Made by a program: the position numbers and the translations under genes. A model generated the notes under the pieces. That model did not search any database. It was given only the letters and a program-made list of their open reading frames with translations, and was not told the DNA's origin. 39,537 bases of DNA from Bacteroidota bacterium (GTDB lineage Bacteria > Bacteroidota > Bacteroidia > Bacteroidales > F082): NCBI GenBank assembly GCA_003650425.1, contig QMPP01000003.1:1-39537 (forward strand), given 5' to 3'. Shown here piece by piece: positions 9,251-18,491 of this stretch. The stretch's first letter is position 1. Every line of letters starts with the position of its first letter.

Positions 9251-9751
9251 CTATTTATTTATCATTAATTCAGTTAACCTCGAAAAGGCCTCTTCCACAC
9301 CGGTTCCCTCTTTTGCACTGGTGAGGATTATCTCAAGACCTTTATCTTTGAGTTCGTTTATGGATGTCTCGCTAATATACCATTCCGATTGGGGTAAATC
9401 GGTTTTGTTTATGAGCACGATAAAAGGAGCACCTTTGCTCATCTCGTTAGCCATCTTCTGTAGATTTAATCCTACCCCAAGGGTTTCCTCGCGTGTAACA
9501 TCCACCACCACAAAATAACCCGATGCACCCATTATGTAGGAGGGCTTAACTTTTTGATAGTTGTCTTCTCCATGGATATCCCAAAGCATTAAGTTAACTT
9601 CTGTATCTCCTGTCTGAACCAACTTTTGGTCGATTTTAACGCCGATGGTTGTTTGATACTTTTCCGAGAAAATACTATTAACAAAACGTTGAACCAAACT
9701 GGTTTTGCCAACGGCAAAAGCCCCCAACATGCATATCTTCTTTTTTATCAT
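9251..9751 (-). CDS. Rab/Ras-like small GTPase
   Basis: G1 GAFAVGKTS, G2 YQTTIGV, G3 WDIHGED, G4 NKTD, G5 TSAK in a 166-aa protein. Confidence 0.92.
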   Translation of the reverse strand: MIKKKICMLGAFAVGKTSLVQRFVNSIFSEKYQTTIGVKIDQKLVQTGDTEVNLMLWDIHGEDNYQKVKPSYIMGASGYFVVVDVTREETLGVGLNLQKMANEMSKGAPFIVLINKTDLPQSEWYISETSINELKDKGLEIILTSAKEGTGVEEAFSRLTELMINK

Positions 9752-11478
9752 AACTCTTCCGGTTTAACAAATTTAACTTTAAACGATACCGACCTGAGCG
9801 GGTATGCATCTTTCTCCTCTTCTTTATAACTAACTGTTGGAACGAGTGTTTCCATTGGTATTCCGGCTGCTACCATTAAATCGATAAATTGCTTGGCTCT
9901 GTTAAAAGCTACAATTTTATTGCCCTCGGCGTTTCCGGCTCTACTAGTGTGGGCTATAACAACAATTACCGGTATTGAATCGTTTTTGAAATTAAAATCA
10001 TAAACATTTTTAATGTTCTTGATAAGTTTGGTAAATTTTATTTTTTGAGATGAATCAAGTTTGAACGTATTGTACTTGAAAACAAAATAATACTTTTCAA
10101 TATTAAAAACACTTTTGTTGATTACTGCGCGGAACGGTTGGTTTTTTACGATGCTATCGAAATTAATACTATCAATTCCGGGAAGATGCATGAGTAATGC
10201 TTTCATTGAATCGGCTTCTGTTTGCCGGAAGTTTCCTTTTAAATAGATGATGCCGTTTGATAAATGAATACTTTCATTATTAAAAGCTTGCAATAGGATA
10301 GAAGATCTCTTTAAAATGATTTCTTTCTCCAGCGATAGGTACGACTTAAACTTAAACTGCAGGTTCGACGAGTCGAAACCAAACTGTCCGGAATAGTTGT
10401 ACGGGTTTTCGGATAAAGGGTCTTTCAGCGCGTAAACAACATGTTTCCCATTTTGTTTTTCCAGTTTATTAATAACAATACCTGGTTGATTTTCAGCATA
10501 TTTAACAAAATGATTAAACCTGATGTTGCTGTCAACAGAAGTGTAAATCCAATAACCCAAAGCGCTTAACAGAATCAATAAAAGCAATGTTGAGGCGATA
10601 GGTTTCTTTTTTTTCTGCTCTTTTTCCTGCTGCTTGATGCATGATTGAAGAAATCGTTCACTCTTTTTAAAAGTATCGGTATCACCGTCGAAGGTTTTAA
10701 GTTCATGATCAAAGTTAACATGAACAGCCTCAATGGCTTCTTTAAGAATAACTTTTAGCTCTTCGGGTGGGCGTCCTTCAATAATGGCGGCAACAATGGC
10801 GTAGGGGCCCGGCTCAATCCAAATGGTATATTCACCCATTTGAATGGTGTTCAGGTCGCTTTTTGAGCGGTCAACATTGAGCGAATCCTGAGCAAAATCT
10901 TTAATGGCAGTCAGCATCGACGAAACCATGTCGGCATTGTTCGACAAGCCGCCTCTTTCGTCGGTTATATCCAAAAGCAACAATCCGGTTTCGGTGTGAA
11001 TTAGAAAGACTTCACGAACGCGGTAGATAAAGGCGTGCGAGAGGACAATTTCGCCATAGCTTTTTCCTGAAAAGATGGATTGTAGTCGCCACCCGATTCT
11101 TTTTACTGAAAAACTGTTATCAACTGACGAGCTAACACTATCGAGCATGCGCTTAATATCCTCTGCCACCGCTTTTCTGATAGCAGGAACCATAACCGGA
11201 TAGAGGATATTGGCAAATTTTTGTGGGTTGGCTTTAATGCTGGCTTGTATGGCCTGTTCAATAAATGGGGTTATCTCGTCGAGGGTAACCTGATGACTGG
11301 AAATAAGTTTTTTTATAGAGAGAGGAAGAAACTCTATAATATGATCGGAAAAGGCATCAGGATCTTTGATGAGGTTATTTAGTCTGGACAGATCTTCTTC
11401 ATCCAAACCGGTAATGATTCTTCTCAGTTCTGATAATTGAGCCTTGTTGAGTACGTTTATAAAATCCTTGTCGCTCAT
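9748..11478 (-). CDS. One-TM protein: N-terminal cytosolic longin/roadblock-like region, C-terminal OmpA-like periplasmic domain
   Basis: VREVFLIHTETGLLLLDI...YTIWIEPGPYAIVAAIIEG; TM PIASTLLLLILLSALGYWIY; C-terminal VIAHTSRAGNAEGNKIVAFNRAKQFIDLMVAAGIP resembles OmpA. Start codon overlap with the GTPase gene (ATGA type). Confidence 0.75.
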   Translation of the reverse strand: MSDKDFINVLNKAQLSELRRIITGLDEEDLSRLNNLIKDPDAFSDHIIEFLPLSIKKLISSHQVTLDEITPFIEQAIQASIKANPQKFANILYPVMVPAIRKAVAEDIKRMLDSVSSSVDNSFSVKRIGWRLQSIFSGKSYGEIVLSHAFIYRVREVFLIHTETGLLLLDITDERGGLSNNADMVSSMLTAIKDFAQDSLNVDRSKSDLNTIQMGEYTIWIEPGPYAIVAAIIEGRPPEELKVILKEAIEAVHVNFDHELKTFDGDTDTFKKSERFLQSCIKQQEKEQKKKKPIASTLLLLILLSALGYWIYTSVDSNIRFNHFVKYAENQPGIVINKLEKQNGKHVVYALKDPLSENPYNYSGQFGFDSSNLQFKFKSYLSLEKEIILKRSSILLQAFNNESIHLSNGIIYLKGNFRQTEADSMKALLMHLPGIDSINFDSIVKNQPFRAVINKSVFNIEKYYFVFKYNTFKLDSSQKIKFTKLIKNIKNVYDFNFKNDSIPVIVVIAHTSRAGNAEGNKIVAFNRAKQFIDLMVAAGIPMETLVPTVSYKEEEKDAYPLRSVSFKVKFVKPEEL

Positions 11479-11496
11479 AAAATGAATCTATAAAGA

Positions 11497-11805
11497 TTAG
11501 TCTTGATTGTCAAATGAGTTGGCCAGATTTCGGAGCGTTTCCGCCAATTTTTTACGGTCGGCTTTGGTTTTTTCCAGCTTCTGAAGCTGTTGTTCAAAAG
11601 CTTCCTTTTGCTCTTGCATTAGCGTGTTAAAGTGATCTTCTTTTTCATCCAACAAACGAGTAAACTCGTTCGAAAGTCGTTCAAAATTAATTTTACTGTC
11701 GGATGAAAGATTTTTAATCTCTTCTTCCAGCTTTGTCATTTGCTCACCAAAAATAATTTCCCGCAGTCTTGATAAACTCTCTAAATCGTTGTTTCTATCA
11801 CTCAT
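11497..11805 (-). CDS. Small coiled-coil protein
   Basis: 102 aa rich in E/K/L/Q with heptad-like spacing; 18 bp upstream of the OmpA-like gene in the same orientation. Confidence 0.7.
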   Translation of the reverse strand: MSDRNNDLESLSRLREIIFGEQMTKLEEEIKNLSSDSKINFERLSNEFTRLLDEKEDHFNTLMQEQKEAFEQQLQKLEKTKADRKKLAETLRNLANSFDNQD

Positions 11806-11888
11806 AATTGAGACCTTTTATTAATAGGTAAAAGTATAAAAAATTGTAATATTCAATTTGAAATTATTCTAAACAGGATGAATTACCT

Positions 11889-11896
11889 ATTTTTGC
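11889..11896 (+). promoter_or_regulatory. -7 box TATTTTTG upstream of the miaB-like gene
   Basis: TAnnTTTG match in the divergent intergenic region. Confidence 0.4.
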
Positions 11897-11960
11897 CCTC
11901 TCAAATAATTAACACTATCTTTCAATTGTTTGAAAATGAATTTGTAATAAGACATTATTT

Positions 11961-13397
11961 ATGAAATACTATATATTGCAACTGGGTTGCCAGATGAATA
12001 TTTCGGATGGCGAGCGGGTGCAGAAGGTATTGGAAGGGTTGGGTTACGAGGCAACGGAAGATGAAAACGAAGCAAACATCGTGGGAATTATTGCTTGCTC
12101 GGTACGCCAAAAAGCCATTGATAAAGTTTATACACGCATCATAAAGTGGAACAAGCTGAAGGACAAAAAAAACATACTCACTTTTGTTACCGGTTGTGTT
12201 TTGCCGGCCGATGAGCAAAAGTTTTTGAAGTTGTTCGATTTGGTGTTCACCATGAGTGAGCTTCCGGAGCTGCCCAACATGATTCGACAGTATGGTGTGG
12301 TTACGCCGGTAGGAACCCAAACGCTCGATAGCGAATTTGAAACAATACTGAATCTTCCTGAAGAAAAACCAAAGGAGCATGCTGTTCCATTTAAAGTGGT
12401 TAATGCTTCCGGTGTGAAAAAGAAAAAAGTGCTGCCACGCCCTGATAAGGGGATTGAGGAGTTTTGGCATATCAAACCAAAATATGGTTCAGGGTTTGAG
12501 GCTTATGTGCCCATCCAAAATGGTTGTAACAAGTTTTGTACTTATTGTGCGGTTCCATACACCCGTGGCAGAGAGGTCTCCAGACCTTCGCGAGACATCC
12601 TTCGCGAGGTGAAAAATTTGGTTGACAGCGGGTATAAGTCTATTACTCTTTTAGGACAAAATGTAAACTCGTACGGGCTGGATAAAAAAGGGGAGGAGAT
12701 AAGCTTTCCGGAGCTGCTTAATAGCATTGGCGAAATTGGAAACAAGAGTCCCAATAACTTTTGGCTCTATTTTACTTCACCCCACCCGCAGGATATGACT
12801 GATGAAGTTATTGAAGTGATTTCAAAATACAAATGTCTGGCCAAACAGATTCACCTGCCGGTACAGTCGGGTGATGATGCTATGCTGAAACGTATGCACC
12901 GCAGCCACGATTTGGCACAATATCGTCATATTGTTCAAACCATTCGGAGGTTGATACCCGAAGCTACTTTGTTTACCGATATCATCGTTGGCTTTACCGG
13001 AGAAACGGAAGAGGAGTTTGAAAATACCCGCAAAGCCATGGAGGAGTTTAAATATAACATGGCGTACATTGCGCAGTATTCGCCCCGTCCGGGAGCGGCC
13101 AGCCATGAGTGGCCTGATGATATTCCTGTTCAGGTAAAAAAAGAGCGTTACCACAAACTTACCGATGAGTTAATGAAACACTCGTTGGAATACAACAAGG
13201 GTATGGCTGGTAAAACCTTCAAGGTGCTGGTGCGTGGAAAAGATCGTAAACCGGGCTTTCTTTCGGCCTTAACCGAAGGAAAAATTATCGTCAGGTTTGC
13301 CTCCGACGATGAAGGCCTGATTGGTCAATATGTAAATGTTAGAGTTACTTCCGCTGCTCCTTTTTCCACAGAAGGGGAAATTGTTGTTCGTAGTTAA
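11961..13397 (+). CDS. miaB: MiaB-like tRNA methylthiotransferase (radical SAM)
   Basis: LGCQMN, CSVRQKA, GCNKFCTYCAVPYTRGREVSRP, LLGQNVNSYG. Confidence 0.85.
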   Translation: MKYYILQLGCQMNISDGERVQKVLEGLGYEATEDENEANIVGIIACSVRQKAIDKVYTRIIKWNKLKDKKNILTFVTGCVLPADEQKFLKLFDLVFTMSELPELPNMIRQYGVVTPVGTQTLDSEFETILNLPEEKPKEHAVPFKVVNASGVKKKKVLPRPDKGIEEFWHIKPKYGSGFEAYVPIQNGCNKFCTYCAVPYTRGREVSRPSRDILREVKNLVDSGYKSITLLGQNVNSYGLDKKGEEISFPELLNSIGEIGNKSPNNFWLYFTSPHPQDMTDEVIEVISKYKCLAKQIHLPVQSGDDAMLKRMHRSHDLAQYRHIVQTIRRLIPEATLFTDIIVGFTGETEEEFENTRKAMEEFKYNMAYIAQYSPRPGAASHEWPDDIPVQVKKERYHKLTDELMKHSLEYNKGMAGKTFKVLVRGKDRKPGFLSALTEGKIIVRFASDDEGLIGQYVNVRVTSAAPFSTEGEIVVRS

Positions 13398-13410
13398 TAC
13401 CTGTTAGCGC

Positions 13411-14715
13411 ATGACAAAAATAGCTTTTAAAACACTGGGGTGCAGGCTTAACCTGTTTGAAACTGATTCGCTGATGTCGGAATTTTCTGCCAAAGGATAC
13501 GAGGTTACCGATGACGTGAATGCCGAAGCTGATGTGTATATTATCAACACCTGTACGGTTACCAACCAGAGCGACCAAAAGTCGAAAAGGGTGATGAACC
13601 GCACCAAACGATTACACGACAATTCGGTGAAGATAGTAACCGGTTGCATGGCTACCAATTACAAAGAACAACTACAGGAGAGCGACAAGGTGGATTACGT
13701 GGTTGACAACGATCATAAAACCTCTATTGTTGAGTTGGTGGAAGCACATTTTGCCGGTGAAACCGCCGATCCTGATCTTTTTGAAAAAGATGTGTTTAAT
13801 TACGAACCTGCTAAAACCACGGCTCATACCCGTGCGCTAATCAAAATTCAGGATGGTTGTAACAACTTCTGTACCTATTGTATTATTCCCAAGGTACGTG
13901 GAAGAGCCATTAGCCGTCCGGTGGAGGAGGTGTTGGAAAACATTCGCAAGGTGGTTAGCTACGGGTTTAAAGAGGTCGTCCTCACAGGGGTTAACTTGGG
14001 AACCTATCAATATGATGATGTCGATTTTGAGGAGCTGGTTAAACGGATTCTGACTATTCCGGGCAACTTCAGGGTTCGTATCTCCAGTATGGAACCCGAT
14101 GGTTTTACCGATAGTTTTTTCAAACTGTTTCATCATCATAAACTCACGCCACATATACACCTCTGCTTGCAAAGTGGATCGGAAACCATTTTAAAAAAAA
14201 TGCGCCGTATGTACACCGGTGAGCTGTTCGAGTTGATGACCATGAAATTGCGCGAGGAGGTGCCGGGTTTTAACATCACTACCGATATTATTGTGGGCTT
14301 TCCCGGTGAAACCGAGCAGGATATCGAAGACACCTTAGCCATGTCGGAGCGAATAAATTTCGGACATATCCATACCTTTAAGTATTCTGTGCGTAAGGGA
14401 ACACGTGCCGAGCGTTTGCCGGAACAGATTCACGGTGATATTAAAACCGAACGTAGCGAAAGGGTTCGGAAGCTTTCGGAAAAGATGCGGGAAAGTTACC
14501 GTCGTAATTTTATTGGAAAAACACAAGTTGTATTGGTAGAGCGTATTAACGACGAAGGTTTTGCTACCGGCTATGGCGAAAATTATATTCCGATTGTTAT
14601 CCGTGAAAAAAACCTTCAAACAAACACTTTTTATAAAGTAGAGCTATCCGATTTGATTTATGGCAACAATGAGCCGGTACTGATTGGCAAAAAGGCAACG
14701 GCTTTTGTTTATTAA
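13411..14715 (+). CDS. mtaB: tRNA t6A37 methylthiotransferase MtaB
   Basis: FKTLGCRLNLFETDSL, NTCTVTNQSDQKSKR, GCNNFCTYCIIPKVRGRAISRP, LTGVNLGTY. Confidence 0.92.
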   Translation: MTKIAFKTLGCRLNLFETDSLMSEFSAKGYEVTDDVNAEADVYIINTCTVTNQSDQKSKRVMNRTKRLHDNSVKIVTGCMATNYKEQLQESDKVDYVVDNDHKTSIVELVEAHFAGETADPDLFEKDVFNYEPAKTTAHTRALIKIQDGCNNFCTYCIIPKVRGRAISRPVEEVLENIRKVVSYGFKEVVLTGVNLGTYQYDDVDFEELVKRILTIPGNFRVRISSMEPDGFTDSFFKLFHHHKLTPHIHLCLQSGSETILKKMRRMYTGELFELMTMKLREEVPGFNITTDIIVGFPGETEQDIEDTLAMSERINFGHIHTFKYSVRKGTRAERLPEQIHGDIKTERSERVRKLSEKMRESYRRNFIGKTQVVLVERINDEGFATGYGENYIPIVIREKNLQTNTFYKVELSDLIYGNNEPVLIGKKATAFVY

Positions 14716-14723
14716 CATAAATA

Positions 14724-15944
14724 CTATAGTTTCTTTACTATGAGGGTGCTGTTGGTTCCTCCAAAGCCAAAGGAGTTTGATATGAAGGTGTCGATTGTTG
14801 CTTCCCGGGTTTTGGTTACTATGTTTAGTTTTGCCGAGTGTTCGTCAGGGTTTTCGAAGTTTATATTAGGGGCGATAAAATTGTTTTGAGCCATCAGCAT
14901 GGAGTAAATTACTTCCGATGCACCACCCATCCACATTTCGTGTCCGGTCATCCCTTTGGTGGAACTGACAGGGACATTGGTTCCCTTAAAAACCTGATGA
15001 ATGGCTTGCGCCTCGTTGCTATCACCAACAGGGGTTGAGGTGGCATGGGCGTTAAGGTAGTCGATCTCTTCCGGTTTCAGGCCGGCTTGCTCCAACGATC
15101 TTTTAATGGATCGGACAGGCCCATCCACATTGGGAACGGAAATATGCTCGCCGTTGGAGGAGAATCCGTATCCCAAAATTTCGGCAATAATGGGAGCACC
15201 ACGTTTTACAGCCGATTCGTAGCTTTCGATGATAATGGTGGCAGCTCCTCCGCTCGGAATTAAACCATCACGGTCGCGGTCAAAAGGGCGGGAAGCTTTG
15301 GTGGGTTCGTCGTGGTGTGTTGAAAAGGCGGCAATAGCATCGAAACTTCCCATCGACAGCGCATTTACTTCTTGTGCGCCACCACATACAATCATATCTT
15401 GCAACCCCTGTTTAATAAACATGTATCCTACTCCAATGGCATGAGAGCCGCTGGCACAGGCACCGCTCAGGGTAAAGTTAACACCCTTCAGCTTTAAAAT
15501 AACCGACAGGTTCATGCTAACTGTCGAGTTCATCGATTGGAAGATGGAGCCGGAGCCTATCAGGGCAGTTTCTTTGCGGGCACGTAAAATGTCAGCAGCT
15601 TCGATAATCGGAACAGCTGAGCTGTCGTTTCCGTATAAAATGCCTGCTTCATGATCCTGAAACCACGATACATCAAGTCCTGCATTGCCGACTGCTTCCA
15701 TCGTGGCGAGATAAGCATATTTTCCCTGTTCGGCCAGGCCAATCCGTTGCCGGCGGGGTAATATCCCTTTTAAGGTGGGCTTTTCTATTAGTCCGGTAAG
15801 ATACGACCGGAAACCCATGGCTTCACGTTCGGGGTCAATGCCAATGCCCGATTTCCCCTGATACAATGAATCTTTTACCTCCTGTAGGTTTTTTCCGATA
15901 ACAGAATAAACTCCCATGCCCGTAATGACTACTCTTCGTTCCAT
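14724..15944 (-). CDS. Beta-ketoacyl-ACP synthase (FabF-like KS)
   Basis: RRVVITGMGVYSVIG; Cys-His-His in GACASGSHAIG, NAHATSTPVGD, KGMTGHEM. Confidence 0.93.
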   Translation of the reverse strand: MERRVVITGMGVYSVIGKNLQEVKDSLYQGKSGIGIDPEREAMGFRSYLTGLIEKPTLKGILPRRQRIGLAEQGKYAYLATMEAVGNAGLDVSWFQDHEAGILYGNDSSAVPIIEAADILRARKETALIGSGSIFQSMNSTVSMNLSVILKLKGVNFTLSGACASGSHAIGVGYMFIKQGLQDMIVCGGAQEVNALSMGSFDAIAAFSTHHDEPTKASRPFDRDRDGLIPSGGAATIIIESYESAVKRGAPIIAEILGYGFSSNGEHISVPNVDGPVRSIKRSLEQAGLKPEEIDYLNAHATSTPVGDSNEAQAIHQVFKGTNVPVSSTKGMTGHEMWMGGASEVIYSMLMAQNNFIAPNINFENPDEHSAKLNIVTKTREATIDTFISNSFGFGGTNSTLIVKKL

Positions 15945-16027
15945 ATTTTTATAAAACTTGTCCTAATTTCAACCTTAATTTTATCCCAATTTTCCACTCC
16001 ACTCTTTCACTCTACACTCCAAACTCC

Positions 16028-16756
16028 TTAAGTGTACAATCCCCCGTTAATATTTATCACCTCACCGGTAATGTATCCTGCTTTTTCCGATGCCAGAAAT
16101 GCTACCAAATCAGCAACTTCCACGGCGTAGCCAAAGCGGTTAACAGGTATTAATTTCTTTAGTTGCTTTTCATCCAGCGATTTCGTCATCTCCGAACGAA
16201 TGTAACCGGGGGCTACCGCATTGACGGTAACCTTTTTACGTCCCATCTCCTGTGCCAGAGCCTTCGTGGCTCCGATAATACCTGCTTTGGCTGCCGAATA
16301 ATTGGTTTGTCCCGGAAGTCCCTTTACCCCTGACAAGGATACCACGTTGATAATTCTTCCAAATTTGTTTAAGGCCATATCCTTTAACAGACCTGAGGTT
16401 ACGTTAAAAAAACCGTTCAGATTGGTATTGATAACGCTGTCCCACTCCTCATTTTCCATCCACAACATTAGGTTGTCCTTGTTGATACCGGCATTGTTAA
16501 CCAACACGGAAATATAGGAATCAGGATGTTGCTTTTTCCAGCTTTCAATGTTGTTTGATGCGGCTTGACGGTCGGAAACGTCAAATTGAATAATCTCGCC
16601 GCTGCCTCCATTGGCTACCAGACTTTCGAGGGTTTTTAACGCGTTATCTTTATTGCTGTTATAGTTGATGAGCACATAATAACTCATCGCGGCAAGCTTT
16701 TCACAGATGGCTTTCCCTATTTCTCCTGATCCTCCTGTTACTAGTGCATATTTCAT
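16028..16756 (-). CDS. 3-oxoacyl-ACP reductase FabG-like SDR
   Basis: ALVTGGSGEIGKAI, NNAG, Y-x3-K in YSAAKAG, GYITGEVININGG. Confidence 0.92.
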   Translation of the reverse strand: MKYALVTGGSGEIGKAICEKLAAMSYYVLINYNSNKDNALKTLESLVANGGSGEIIQFDVSDRQAASNNIESWKKQHPDSYISVLVNNAGINKDNLMLWMENEEWDSVINTNLNGFFNVTSGLLKDMALNKFGRIINVVSLSGVKGLPGQTNYSAAKAGIIGATKALAQEMGRKKVTVNAVAPGYIRSEMTKSLDEKQLKKLIPVNRFGYAVEVADLVAFLASEKAGYITGEVININGGLYT

Positions 16757-18297
16757 AATTCAACAAGTTGGATATCGTTGTTTTTTAAATAGTCGGTAAG
16801 CTTGGCAATTTGTCGGTACAAGGTACTATCCTCTTTAAATACCGGCAATATGGAGCGTATTTTGTCAAGGATGTTACGGGTGCGGGTGGATGCTTTTTCT
16901 TCCAGCTCAAGTTTGGCAAATCCCTGTGAGAGTGTCATTAATTCAATGGCCAGCACTTCAAACGTGTTGTTAATTACCTTGTCGGCAATTAAGGCCGAAT
17001 TGGTACCCATGCTAACAACATCCTGGTTGTCGTTGTTGTTGGGAATACTGTGGACATAGTTTGGAAATGATAAACTCTGGTTTTCGGCAACGGTGGAGGT
17101 AGCCGTAAACTGTGCTCCCTGCATGCCCAGATTTAGCCCAAGAGTTCCAAGGTTTACAAAGGGAGGCAATATTTCGTTGAGCTTGCTGTTTAACAGGAAA
17201 TTCAACTGCCTCTCGGCCAGTATGGAGAGTTTGGTGATGGCTGTTTTTACTTTATCCATTTCAAACGAAACGTAATCGCCATGGAAATTTCCACCATGGT
17301 AAACTGTTCCTTTTTCAAAATTGATGATGGGATTATCGTTTACCGAGTTTATTTCTCCTTCGAGAATGGTTTTGGCATAGGTAAGTGTGTCGATAACCGG
17401 ACCCAAAATTTGGGGAACACACCGTAATGAGTAATACTCCTGCACTTTTTGTTTGATTACCTTTTCGCTGTGACGGCCGTTGTACAGATGGTCTTCGCGC
17501 TTGCGAATCAGCTTGCTATCATTTAAAAAGACTCGTAACCCTTCGGCAATAACCTGTTGTCCTTTATGTTTTTTGGTTCCGTTCAGCTCCTCCGAAAAAT
17601 GATCGTCGAACGATTCTACCAGCTCATTAATCATGGCGGAGGCTGCCAGCGACCAATTTACGAGATGTTTTGCTTTAAAGAGATTGACAAACCCAATGCC
17701 GGTCATAACCGAAGTGCCGTTAATCAAAGCCAGTCCTTCGCGTAAATGGACTTGCAGAGGGCGTATATTAAGTGCCTTAAAAACATCCTCCGTTTTAAGG
17801 CGCTCATTTTGGTAAAAAACTTCTCCTTCGCCAATAATGACCAGCGCCAGTTGCGCGAGTTGTACTAAATCGCCGCTGGCACCCACGCCTCCATGCTCAG
17901 GAATAAAGGGCGTTATGTTGTTGTTAATAAGTTGCTCCAAAACAATGGCCGCATCCTTATGAATGCCTGAATAGCCCAACGACAACGTTTTGAGCCGGGC
18001 AATCATGGCTGCCTTAACCTGGATGGGGTTCAAGGGTTTTCCGCTCCCTGCCGCATGACTGCGTATCAGGTTATATTGCAGCCTGATTAAATCTTCCTGC
18101 TCCACCCGATACTGTGCCATGGGGCCAAAACCGGTATTGATTCCATATATAATTTTGTCTTTGGAAAAGTCGATTAAAAAACGGAAACTTCTGTCAATCC
18201 TCTCCAGCGTTGTCTTGTCGATTGAAATCTTACCTTCATTAAAAAGTAACGCCTGCATATCTACACATGTAAGTGCTTCCCGCGAAATAGTTATCAT
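16753..18297 (-). CDS. Aromatic amino acid ammonia-lyase (TAL/HAL family), likely tyrosine ammonia-lyase; start may be 18297 or 18351
   Basis: MIO motif GGVGASGDLVQLAQ; IIYGINTGFGPMAQYRVEQEDLIRLQYNLIRSHAAGSGKP resembles the Flavobacterium TAL as recalled; internal start MITISREAL preferred. Confidence 0.9.
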   Translation of the reverse strand: MITISREALTCVDMQALLFNEGKISIDKTTLERIDRSFRFLIDFSKDKIIYGINTGFGPMAQYRVEQEDLIRLQYNLIRSHAAGSGKPLNPIQVKAAMIARLKTLSLGYSGIHKDAAIVLEQLINNNITPFIPEHGGVGASGDLVQLAQLALVIIGEGEVFYQNERLKTEDVFKALNIRPLQVHLREGLALINGTSVMTGIGFVNLFKAKHLVNWSLAASAMINELVESFDDHFSEELNGTKKHKGQQVIAEGLRVFLNDSKLIRKREDHLYNGRHSEKVIKQKVQEYYSLRCVPQILGPVIDTLTYAKTILEGEINSVNDNPIINFEKGTVYHGGNFHGDYVSFEMDKVKTAITKLSILAERQLNFLLNSKLNEILPPFVNLGTLGLNLGMQGAQFTATSTVAENQSLSFPNYVHSIPNNNDNQDVVSMGTNSALIADKVINNTFEVLAIELMTLSQGFAKLELEEKASTRTRNILDKIRSILPVFKEDSTLYRQIAKLTDYLKNNDIQLVEL

Positions 18298-18376
18298 GTT
18301 TGTAACTTTTTTGTCAAAAAAATTTAAGCTGACAAAAGTAGTAACAATCATCGGATTTTCCTATTTACTGATTTTG

Positions 18377-18384
18377 CAAAGATA
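18377..18384 (-). promoter_or_regulatory. -7 box TATCTTTG for the TAL-fabG operon
   Basis: CAAAGATA on + strand equals TATCTTTG on -, upstream of the TAL gene. Confidence 0.5.
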
Positions 18385-18459
18385 GCACATGAATTTCTGA
18401 ATTTTATCAGGTTTGACATGAAAGAACCTTTTATTTAGGTAGTGTATTTATAATATTTA

Positions 18460-18467
18460 TATATTTG
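18460..18467 (+). promoter_or_regulatory. -7 box TATATTTG upstream of idi
   Basis: TAnnTTTG, 24 nt before the ATG. Confidence 0.4.
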
Positions 18468-18491
18468 TTGAATTAAATTAAATAGGAATAA

